DNA of 13,758 bases, from contig JADLBT010000305.1 in the NCBI GenBank assembly GCA_020847555.1, positions 1-13,758 on the forward strand, written 5' to 3'. This stretch comes from Gemmataceae bacterium. GTDB lineage: Bacteria > Planctomycetota > Planctomycetia > Gemmatales > Gemmataceae. The notes beneath the pieces were generated by a model. That model was not told the DNA's origin and did not search any database. It worked only from the letters and a program-made list of their open reading frames with translations. Made by a program: the position numbers and the translations under genes. Of the stretch, positions 7,451 through 13,758 are shown piece by piece; position 1 is the stretch's first letter, and each line of letters starts with the position of its first letter.

Positions 7451-7508
7451 GCACTCCTTCCGCCCCTGAAAGGCGGACGCGCTGGCGATTCGCGGAACCC
7501 CTTCAACC

Positions 7509-8426
7509 ATGAAGACACCTCCCCCGCATGGCCTGCTGGTCCTGGACAAGCCCGGCGGCATGACCTCGCGCGACGCCGTCGATCGCGCCCAGCGCTGGTT
7601 CCCGCGCGGCACCCGCGTCGGCCACACCGGCACCCTCGACCCACTCGCGACCGGCGTGCTCGTCCTCTGCGTCGGCGCGGCCACGCGCCTGACCGAGTAC
7701 GTCCAGCGCATGGCAAAGATCTATCGCGCCGGGGTACGCCTCGGGGCGCGCAGCGACACCGACGATGCCGACGGCGCCGTCACCCCCGTTACCGACGCGA
7801 CCCCGCCGGACCTGGACGCGGTGCGCCACTGCCTCGACGGCTTCCGCGGCCCGATCACGCAGGTGCCGCCGGCCTACTCCGCCGTGAAAGTCACGGGCCG
7901 GCGCGCGCACGAGCTGGCGCGGCGCGGACAGGAGGTGGACCTGCAACCGCGCACGGTGGAGGTGCATGGCATCGACATCCTGGACTACGCCTGGCCGCGA
8001 CTGGAGGTGGAGGTGTACTGCGGCAAGGGGACGTACATCCGCTCGCTGGCGCGCGACCTGGGCGAACGGCTCGGCTGCGGTGGGTTGATCGAGACGTTGC
8101 GGCGCACCCGCGTCGGCCCGTTCGACGCGGCCGACGCCGTACACCTCGATGTTCCGCCGGCGGAAGCGCTGGCGTGCCTCCGGCCGGTGGCGCAGGCGGT
8201 GGCGGACCTGCCGCGCCTCGCCCTCGGCGCCGCCGACGCGCGCCGACTGGCGCAGGGCCAGGTTGTGCGTGTCGGCCCGCAGGTTCTGCGCGTCGCGCGG
8301 GACGCGGGCGCCGTCGAGGCGGCGGTCTTCGGCCCCGGCGAGGCGTTCGTCGGCGTGGCGCGCATTGATGCGGCTCACGGCACCCTGGCGCCGGCGAAGG
8401 TAATGCCCGCTTCCCGATCCGGGTGA
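7509..8426 (+). CDS. truB: tRNA pseudouridine(55) synthase TruB
   Basis: This 305-residue enzyme converts U55 to pseudouridine in the T-loop of tRNAs in the cytoplasm. The start 'GLLVLDKPGGMTS' and the catalytic block 'GHTGTLDPLATGVL', with nucleophile Asp44, are diagnostic. 'VPPAYSAVKVTGRRAHELAR' and 'YIRSLARDLGERLG' are further family blocks. The C-terminal part (after about 225) is the shorter, variable PUA-like region. The ATG at 7509 fits the family N-terminus, although no strong Shine-Dalgarno is visible just before it. In many bacteria truB follows rbfA or infB; here it stands alone, divergent from a lipid kinase and followed by a long stem-loop. Confidence 0.97.
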   Translation: MKTPPPHGLLVLDKPGGMTSRDAVDRAQRWFPRGTRVGHTGTLDPLATGVLVLCVGAATRLTEYVQRMAKIYRAGVRLGARSDTDDADGAVTPVTDATPPDLDAVRHCLDGFRGPITQVPPAYSAVKVTGRRAHELARRGQEVDLQPRTVEVHGIDILDYAWPRLEVEVYCGKGTYIRSLARDLGERLGCGGLIETLRRTRVGPFDAADAVHLDVPPAEALACLRPVAQAVADLPRLALGAADARRLAQGQVVRVGPQVLRVARDAGAVEAAVFGPGEAFVGVARIDAAHGTLAPAKVMPASRSG

Positions 8427-8436
8427 AGCTGTCTTC

Positions 8437-8493
8437 CCCCGCACCCCCCTGCCCCTCTCCTCTGGTGGGAGAGGGGGGCAGGGAGGTGCGGGG
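8437..8493. repeat. Long imperfect stem-loop after truB, family 2
   Basis: The left arm begins CCCCGCACC at 8437 and pairs with GGTGCGGGG ending at 8493. The pairing continues inward through CCCTGCCCC with one mismatch and a 2-nt bulge to about 8460/8468, giving about 24 paired bases. It starts 11 bp after the truB stop. The core matches the hairpin at 5823-5847. It probably ends or protects the truB transcript; no T-tract follows. Confidence 0.7.
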
Positions 8494-8561
8494 CAACAGG
8501 ATTCTGCATGAACCTGCCCGGCGGTGACCGCGGCGAGGGTGGCGGGACGGCAGAGGGGCTG

Positions 8562-8567
8562 TAGAAT
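8562..8567 (+). promoter_or_regulatory. Candidate -10 box of the PQQ dehydrogenase gene
   Basis: TAGAAT (8562-8567) is a 5/6 match to the -10 consensus in GC-rich sequence, 72 bp before the ATG at 8640. No convincing -35 hexamer stands at 16-18 bp, so this is a weak call. Confidence 0.25.
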
Positions 8568-8639
8568 GAGCCCCAACCCGGTCGCCAGGGAGCGCGCGGG
8601 CGAGACCCCACCCTGACCGGAACCTCACCGGCCTTGCTC

Positions 8640-11600
8640 ATGAAGCGAATCATCCTCGGGGCCGCCGTACTGGCGATGACCTTTCTCGCGCTTGCTGTCG
8701 CCTGGCCGCGCGCCCTGCCGGGCCAGCAGTCCGAGCGCCCGCACGGTATCAAGACGCGCGTGCCGTGGACGACCTCGCGCGTCACCGGCTCGCCCGACCC
8801 GCCGCACCCTTACCGCGTCGAACGCGCCTTCCCGCGCCTCGCGTTTCGCAACCCGCTCCTGCTCGTCCGCGCCCCCGGCCTCGACCGGCTTTTCGTCGGC
8901 GAGCAGGCCGGACGCATCGTCTCCTTTCCCGACCGCCAGGACGCCGACCGCGTCGAGGAGTTCCTCGACCTCCAGCGCGACGTCCGCAGCTGGGATCCGA
9001 AAAGCAAGGTGCGCGGGATCGACGCGCTCTACGGGCTGGTGTTCCACCCGAAGTTTGCCGAGAACCGCTACTGCTATGTTTGCTACGTCCTCGGCAGCAA
9101 GGAGCGCGGCCGGGAGTTGCCCGACGGCACGCGCGTCTCGCGCTTCACGGTGACGAACACCGACCCGCCACGCATCGACCCCAGGAGCGAGAAGGTACTC
9201 ATCACCTGGCTCGCGGGCGGGCACAACGGCTGCGACCTGCACTTCGGCAACGATGGCTACCTCTACATCTCCACCGGCGACGCCACCAGCCCCAACCCGC
9301 CGGACGCCCTCGACACCGGCCAGGATCTCAGCGACCTGCTCAGCTCGATCCTGCGCATCGACGTGGATCGCGCGGCGAACGGCCGCCCGTATGCCATCCC
9401 GGCCGACAACCCGTTCCGCAGGACGCCGAACGCGCGGCCGGAAATCTGGTCCTACGGCTTCCGCAACCCGTGGCGCATGAGCTTCGACCGCGTCACCGGC
9501 GACCTGTGGGTGGGCGACGTCGGCTGGGAGCGGTGGGAGATGGTCTACCGCATCAAGCGCGGCGGCAACTACGGCTGGTCGGTCATGGAAGGCACGCAGC
9601 CGGTGCGCCCCGAGAGCCGGCGCGGCCCAACGCCGATCCTCCCGCCGGCCATCCAGTTCCCGCACACCGAGGCGGCCTCGATCACCGGCGGCTATGTCTA
9701 CCGCGGCAAACGCCTCAAGGAACTGGTGGGCGCTTACATCTGCGGCGACTGGGTGACGCGCAAGCTCTGGGCGACGCGCTTCGACGGCGACAAAATCGTC
9801 TCGCACACCGAGATCGCCCAGGGTACGCCGCGCGTCGTCACCTTCGGCGAGGATCGGCACGGTGAGCTGTACTTCCTCGATCACAACGAATCTGCCGGCC
9901 TGTATCAGCTTGTCCCCAACCCGGCCGCGAAGATGAAGCGGGCCGACTTCCCGCGCAAGCTGAGCGAGACGGGACTGTTCGCCTCGGTCAAGGACCATGT
10001 CCCCGCCCCGGGCGTGGTGCCGTTCACCGTCAACGCCGCGCAGTGGAATGACCACGCCACGAGCGAGCGTTTCCTCGCCCTGCCGGGCCAGGAAACGGTC
10101 CGCATCTACGACAGCCCGATCCACGCCGACGGCTTCTACAGCGGCCAGGTGTTCTTCTCGAAGGACGGCGTGCTCGCGAAGACGATCACGCTGGAGATGG
10201 AGCGCGGCAACCCGAAAAGCCGGCGGCGGCTGGAGACGCAGCTGCTCCACTTCGACGGCATCGAATGGCGCGGCTACAGCTACCAGTGGAACGATGCGCA
10301 AACCGACGCGACCCTGGTGCCGGCTGCGGGCCTCGACCGCACCCTTACCGTCACGGATGCCCAGGCTCCGGGCGGCAAGCGCAGGCAGACGTGGCACTAT
10401 CCGAGTCGTACCGAGTGTCTGACCTGTCACAACCCGTGGGCCGGCTACACGCTCGCGTTCACCCTCGACCAGCTCAACCGTGACCACGCTTACGGCAACA
10501 CGACCGACAACCAGCTGCGCGCCCTGCGCCACGCCGGTCTGATCCGACTGCTGCACCGCGAGCGCAACCCGGAGACCGACCGCGACCTCAAGGATCTCCC
10601 GACCATCCGCCTCGCCGATCCACACGGAGCGGGCGCCAGCCTCGACGGGCGGGCGCGGTCGTACCTGCACGTCAACTGCGCCCACTGTCACCAGTTCGGC
10701 GCGGGCGGGACGGCCGACATTGAGCTGCGGCACTCGGTCGCGCTGGACCACACCAGGATGCTGGAGGTGCGGCCGGTGCAGGGCACGTTCGGCATCGCCG
10801 GGGCGCAGATCCTCGCGCCGGCCGATCCGTACCGCTCGGTCCTCTACTATCGGATGGCCAAGCTCGGACCGGGCCGCATGCCGCACATCGGGTCGGCGGT
10901 GGTGGACGAGCGCGGGCTGAAACTCGTCCACGACTGGATCCGCCAGCTGCCCCTGCATCAGGACGTGTACGCCCTCATCGAGCGGCTGCGCGCGCTGGAC
11001 GAGACGCGGCACAGGAGCAAGCCCGCCGCTGCGGCCAGGGCGCGCGCCGCCGAGCGCGCCACCGTCATCGGCAAATTGCTCGCCTCCACCGGCAGCGCGC
11101 TGATGCTGTCTCAGGCCGTTGGCGAGGGGCGCATTCCCGCAGCGGTGCGCCCGCAGGTGCTCGCCGCGGCGGCGGCCACGACCGATCCGCAGGTGCGCGA
11201 TCTGTTCGAGCGCTTCCTGCCCGACGAGCAGCGCGTCCAGCGCCTCGGGAGCGTGATCCGGCCGGAACAACTCCTCGCCCGGAAGGGGGACGTCGCGCGC
11301 GGCCGCGCGTTGGTCTTCAAGGCGACGGCCCTGCAATGCGTCAACTGCCACCGCGTCGAGGGGATCGGTAGCACGCTCGGCCCGGACCTGACCGGGATCG
11401 GCAAGAAGTACACGCGGGCGCAGCTCCTCGAAAGCATCCTCGACCCGTCGAAGACCGTCGAGCAGCAGTACGTCATGTACCTGCTGGAGACGACCGACGG
11501 CAAGGTCCACACGGGGCTGCTCGCGGAGAAGAACGGGCGCGAGGTGGTGCTGCGGACGATCGGCGACAAGGAGGTGCGCGTGCCGGCGGCGGAGGTGGCG

Positions 11601-11705
11601 ACGCTCGCGCCGCAGCGGGCCTCGCTGATGCCGGACCTGCTGCTGCGCGACGTGACCGCCGAGCAGGCTGCCGACCTGCTGGCGTTCCTGGCATCGCTGC
11701 GGTGA
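8640..11705 (+). CDS. Exported PQQ-type sugar dehydrogenase with three c-type haem motifs (multi-domain)
   Basis: A 1,021-residue exported protein built from three parts. Residues 1 to about 30 look like a signal peptide. From about 50 to 425 is a GSDH/sorbosone-dehydrogenase beta-propeller ('GGHNGCDLHFGNDGYLYIS', His195; 'GFRNPWRMSFD'; 'GGNYGW'), which oxidises sugars or alcohols with PQQ. From about 440 to 780 is a cytochrome-like middle region, beginning 'FPRKLSETGLF', with haem motifs CLTCH (593-597) and CAHCH (680-684). From about 880 to 1021 is the Planctomycetes/Verrucomicrobia-type haem-binding domain, with CVNCH (900-904) and 'LGPDLTGIGKKY'. Electrons taken from the sugar could pass through the haems to a respiratory partner. 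The ATG at 8640 is preferred over a TTG six bases earlier; the ribosome site is weak. It stands alone between truB and the FGGY kinase. PQQ binding and substrate are inferred from the family. Confidence 0.92.
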   Translation: MKRIILGAAVLAMTFLALAVAWPRALPGQQSERPHGIKTRVPWTTSRVTGSPDPPHPYRVERAFPRLAFRNPLLLVRAPGLDRLFVGEQAGRIVSFPDRQDADRVEEFLDLQRDVRSWDPKSKVRGIDALYGLVFHPKFAENRYCYVCYVLGSKERGRELPDGTRVSRFTVTNTDPPRIDPRSEKVLITWLAGGHNGCDLHFGNDGYLYISTGDATSPNPPDALDTGQDLSDLLSSILRIDVDRAANGRPYAIPADNPFRRTPNARPEIWSYGFRNPWRMSFDRVTGDLWVGDVGWERWEMVYRIKRGGNYGWSVMEGTQPVRPESRRGPTPILPPAIQFPHTEAASITGGYVYRGKRLKELVGAYICGDWVTRKLWATRFDGDKIVSHTEIAQGTPRVVTFGEDRHGELYFLDHNESAGLYQLVPNPAAKMKRADFPRKLSETGLFASVKDHVPAPGVVPFTVNAAQWNDHATSERFLALPGQETVRIYDSPIHADGFYSGQVFFSKDGVLAKTITLEMERGNPKSRRRLETQLLHFDGIEWRGYSYQWNDAQTDATLVPAAGLDRTLTVTDAQAPGGKRRQTWHYPSRTECLTCHNPWAGYTLAFTLDQLNRDHAYGNTTDNQLRALRHAGLIRLLHRERNPETDRDLKDLPTIRLADPHGAGASLDGRARSYLHVNCAHCHQFGAGGTADIELRHSVALDHTRMLEVRPVQGTFGIAGAQILAPADPYRSVLYYRMAKLGPGRMPHIGSAVVDERGLKLVHDWIRQLPLHQDVYALIERLRALDETRHRSKPAAAARARAAERATVIGKLLASTGSALMLSQAVGEGRIPAAVRPQVLAAAAATTDPQVRDLFERFLPDEQRVQRLGSVIRPEQLLARKGDVARGRALVFKATALQCVNCHRVEGIGSTLGPDLTGIGKKYTRAQLLESILDPSKTVEQQYVMYLLETTDGKVHTGLLAEKNGREVVLRTIGDKEVRVPAAEVATLAPQRASLMPDLLLRDVTAEQAADLLAFLASLR

Positions 11706-11723
11706 CCTGATCCTCCCTCTTGC

Positions 11724-11750
11724 AAAGCCCACGGGTGGCGCCCCGTGGGG
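11724..11750 (-). repeat. Intergenic palindrome, copy D (reverse orientation)
   Basis: CCCACGGG (11728-11735), loop TGGCGC, CCCGTGGG (11742-11749). The conserved CTTT flank is on the left as AAAG, so this copy is inverted relative to A, B, C and E. It begins 18 bp after the dehydrogenase stop. Confidence 0.82.
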
Positions 11751-11760
11751 GAAGCGCCGC

Positions 11761-11794
11761 GGACTTGACCCACGGGACGCCCCCCGTGGGCTTT
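11761..11794 (+). repeat. Intergenic palindrome, copy E
   Basis: CCCACGGG (11769-11776), loop ACGCCC, CCCGTGGG (11783-11790), then CTTT. The left flank GGACTTGA matches copy B. With copy D it forms an outer inverted repeat: AAAGCCCACGGG at 11724-11735 pairs with CCCGTGGGCTTT at 11783-11794. It ends 30 bp before the FGGY kinase start. Confidence 0.85.
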
Positions 11795-11824
11795 CGTCGC
11801 CCGCCGTCACCCGAGGAAACTACC

Positions 11825-13351
11825 GTGGCTGAGCCTCTTCACTGTGTCCCGCCCAGCGCCGTCATCACCGGCTGGGACTTCAGCACGGGCGCCGTCAAGT
11901 GTCTGGCGTTCGACCTGGAGGGTGGTGCCCTCGCCCAGGTCCGACTGCCGACCGATCTGTGGACCGAGGGCGGCGTCTCCGAGCTGAACCTGATGCAGCT
12001 GGAGGGCCAGGCCCGCAGCAGCACGCGCCTGATCGCGACCCGGCTGCGCGACCTCGGCCGGCTGCAGGACTGGGCGGCCGGCGGCATCTCCGCCACCCAC
12101 CACACGGCCGGCCGCATCGACCGGGACCGCACCCAGGTCCGCCGCGCCATCTGCTGGAACGACCACAGCCTGGCGCCGTATCACGCGCGCGGCCTGGAGC
12201 GCCTCGGCGGACAGCCGGAGGTGGTCCGGCGCCTCGGCGGGCCGTGGGCGGTGCGCTACACCCTCAGCCACCTCGTCAAGGACGAGGCGACGCTGTCGCG
12301 GGCCGACTGGGAGCGGACGCACCGCATCCTCGCCCACGGGGCGCTGGCGGCCGGCTACCTGACCGGGAACTTCGACGTCGTCAGCGTCTCGGCGGCCGCG
12401 TCCACCGGGATCATGGACCTGCGCACCGGCGCGTGGCGGCGCGACATGCTCGACGCCCTGACAACCCCGGAGTATCGCGACCTTGCATGGGGCCAGCTGC
12501 CGCGCATCATCGACCAGTACGAGGCGGTCGGGCGGCTGAGCGATGACCTCGCCCTCGAGGCCGGGCTGCCGCCGGGGTGTCGGCCGCTCGTGTTCCCGAC
12601 GTCGGACGACCAGCAGGCCGGACTGGTCGGCGGCGGCGCCGTGGACGCCGGCCAGGTGGCGATCATCCTCGGCAACTCGGCCGTGGTCAACTCGTCGGCG
12701 GCGATCCTGCCGACGTCCGGCACGCTCGACGCGATGCGGTTGAACTGGGGTCCGTACCTGTGGATGCGCTGCTACAACAACGGCGCCCAGTTCCTCGACC
12801 GGGTCGTCGGGCCGAACCCGGACTGGGCGAGCCTGGAGGCGGCGGCGCGGGCGTGCCCGCCGGGGGCGGACGGCACCTGCGTGCTGCCGTTCATCTACCC
12901 CGAGCCGTCGGTCGGCCTGGCGCAGGCACGCTTCGAGTGGTCGCCAGCGGAACCGACGCAGGCGGGCCGCCGACACCGGGCGGCGCTGGAGGCGCTGGCG
13001 TACCTGATCGCGCGGGCGGTGCGCGAGCACGAGCAGGCGGGCCAGCAGGTGACGCGGATCACGGTGTCGGGCGGAATCGCCCGGAGCGATCTGATGTGCG
13101 AGATCCTGGCGAGCGTGCTGGAGCGGCCGCTGGAGCGGCTGGTGTCGGACGAGGGGCCGGCGCTGGGCGCGGCGGTGACGGCGCTGGCCGCCCTGGAGAC
13201 GCGATTGCGGAACCGGCGGGGCGAGCCGGCGCCGTTCACGGTCGCCGACGCGGTCGCCCGGATGGTCCGCTTCCGCGCGCGGGTGGCACCCAACCCGGCG
13301 TGGCGCGAGACGTACCGCGACGGGTTCCGGACCTTCGCAGCCCAGCTGTAA
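11825..13351 (+). CDS. FGGY-family carbohydrate kinase (xylulokinase-like)
   Basis: A 508-residue cytoplasmic sugar kinase of the ASKHA fold. The N-terminal phosphate loop is 'GWDFSTGAVKCLAFD' (about 16-30). 'CWNDHS' is the sugar-side motif. 'SDDQQAGLVGGG' carries the likely catalytic Asp (261 or 262), and 'ILGNSAVV' is the second phosphate motif. 'ITVSGGIARSDLMCEILASVLERP' followed by 'EGPALGAAV' is the C-terminal FGGY signature region. The closest named family is xylulokinase; the sugar is not determinable. The start is GTG 11825, preceded by GAGGAAAC at good spacing; the open frame runs further upstream, but only through palindromes D and E. It may be read on its own or from the dehydrogenase promoter. 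A second, unrelated sugar kinase (PfkB type) is encoded at 1476-2366. Confidence 0.92.
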   Translation: MAEPLHCVPPSAVITGWDFSTGAVKCLAFDLEGGALAQVRLPTDLWTEGGVSELNLMQLEGQARSSTRLIATRLRDLGRLQDWAAGGISATHHTAGRIDRDRTQVRRAICWNDHSLAPYHARGLERLGGQPEVVRRLGGPWAVRYTLSHLVKDEATLSRADWERTHRILAHGALAAGYLTGNFDVVSVSAAASTGIMDLRTGAWRRDMLDALTTPEYRDLAWGQLPRIIDQYEAVGRLSDDLALEAGLPPGCRPLVFPTSDDQQAGLVGGGAVDAGQVAIILGNSAVVNSSAAILPTSGTLDAMRLNWGPYLWMRCYNNGAQFLDRVVGPNPDWASLEAAARACPPGADGTCVLPFIYPEPSVGLAQARFEWSPAEPTQAGRRHRAALEALAYLIARAVREHEQAGQQVTRITVSGGIARSDLMCEILASVLERPLERLVSDEGPALGAAVTALAALETRLRNRRGEPAPFTVADAVARMVRFRARVAPNPAWRETYRDGFRTFAAQL

Positions 13352-13384
13352 CTTCGCGGCGCCCTCGTCGTTCTTCCGGGCCGG

Positions 13385-13648
13385 TTATTCCTCGACGAGT
13401 TCATATGTCCCGTGTCCGGCCTTTTTCAGCTTGCCCTGACGCACCAGCTCGTCCCACACCGCCTGCGGGAACTGGTTCGGCGGTACGATCGCGACGATGC
13501 TCGATTGACGGCCGCCTGTCACCGGCCGCCGGCTGATCTTCGACTCCTCCTCCAGGCGTGTCAGCTTCAGCCGCTTCCGGAACGCCTTGAACGCCTGCTT
13601 GAGTTGCTCGTGCGTCGGCTTGTCGGCCGGGGTGTCCGCGGTTGACAT
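13385..13648 (-). CDS. Small conserved hypothetical protein
   Basis: An 87-residue, basic, predicted soluble protein without signal peptide or membrane helix. The first third is helical and lysine/arginine-rich ('EQLKQAFKAFRKRLKLTRL'). The rest ('IVAIVPPNQFPQAVWDELVRQGKLKKAGHGTYEL') has the look of a small winged-helix-like or nucleic-acid-binding fold, but that is only an impression. It resembles short uncharacterised proteins I associate with planctomycetes; function unknown. The ATG at 13648 has a strong GGGAGGAAG site. It is convergent with the FGGY kinase (33-bp gap) and follows another minus-strand gene by about 42 bp, so it may be the last gene of an operon. Confidence 0.8.
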   Translation of the reverse strand: MSTADTPADKPTHEQLKQAFKAFRKRLKLTRLEEESKISRRPVTGGRQSSIVAIVPPNQFPQAVWDELVRQGKLKKAGHGTYELVEE

Positions 13649-13690
13649 GGCTTCCTCCCTCTCGTTCCTGGGGGCCGGCTGGTAAGCCGT

Positions 13691-13758
13691 TCACGGCTCC
13701 AGCCGCCACTCCTCGACGCGGTCGAAGATGCGCAGCGGATCGAGGTGCGCCGGCCGCA
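13691..13758 (-). CDS. 3' end of an unidentified minus-strand gene (partial)
   Basis: The minus strand from the window edge to the TGA at 13691-13693 is open and reads about 21 codons ending 'IFDRVEEWRLEP'. Almost every third codon position is G or C, as in the surrounding real genes. This supports coding, but the piece is too short to assign a family. It would be the upstream neighbour of the small hypothetical gene. Confidence 0.45.
   Translation of the reverse strand, partial: RPAHLDPLRIFDRVEEWRLEP

Noticed and set aside
7460..7476. Small CCGCC/GGCGG hairpin in the truB leader
   Set aside because: A 5-bp GC stem with a 7-nt loop is expected by chance in DNA of this composition.
643..11794. 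CRISPR array made of the CCCACGGG palindromes
   Set aside because: The copies are kilobases apart, in both orientations, without regular spacers and without cas genes.
8625..11810. Open frame of about 1,060 codons on the minus strand, opposite the PQQ dehydrogenase
   Set aside because: It mirrors the plus-strand gene, has no recognisable motif and an Arg/Ala/Val-rich composition, and also runs through intergenic palindromes. Long antisense frames are expected in very GC-rich genes.
11720..11824. Extension of the FGGY kinase upstream to 11720
   Set aside because: The added segment translates palindromes D/E ('THGTPPVGF'); the GTG at 11825 has a good ribosome site and fits the family N-terminus.

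Overview
The window looks like a piece of a high-GC planctomycete chromosome, most likely Gemmataceae or a relative. That placement is an inference. It rests on a C-terminal haem-binding domain of the Planctomycetes/Verrucomicrobia type fused to a sugar-dehydrogenase propeller, a secreted CSPSR-type sulfatase, strongly G/C-ending codons throughout, and intergenic palindromes whose spurious translation reads 'GTPPVGF'. No rRNA, tRNA, CRISPR array, transposase or phage gene was seen. No gene-free stretch exceeds 300 bases.

Layout. 1-635 (+): C-terminal part of a VWA-domain protein cut by the window edge. 696-2795 (-): a tight three-gene set, transcribed cupin, then PfkB-type sugar kinase, then a uronate-dehydrogenase-like SDR enzyme. 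3051-4463 (+): secreted sulfatase, divergent from the cupin set. 4524-5345 (-): lipoprotein of unknown function. 5474-5788 (+): PII signalling protein with a shortened C-loop. 5938-7377 (-): lipid/diacylglycerol kinase followed by a GNAT acetyltransferase. 7509-8426 (+): TruB. 8640-11705 (+): a 1,021-residue exported PQQ-type sugar dehydrogenase with three CxxCH haem motifs. 11825-13351 (+): FGGY carbohydrate kinase. 13385-13758 (-): a small conserved hypothetical gene and the 3' end of another gene.

Functionally, much of the window suits breakdown of complex or sulfated sugars. A sulfatase and a cytochrome-linked sugar dehydrogenase act outside the cytoplasm. Two sugar kinases of different folds, a cupin of the mannose-6-phosphate-isomerase type and a uronate-dehydrogenase-like enzyme act inside. 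The rest (TruB, PII, lipid kinase, GNAT) is ordinary housekeeping or regulation. No clearly new system such as a defence island or biosynthetic cluster is visible.

The structure not explained by genes is a family of five short palindromes, stem CCCACGGG / 6-nt loop / CCCGTGGG with a GGCTTT flank. Two sit in convergent gaps, one in a divergent leader, and two face each other before the FGGY kinase. A second, C/T-rich hairpin family occurs at two loci. Both repeat families, the three-module dehydrogenase and the shortened PII are the points most worth a second look.
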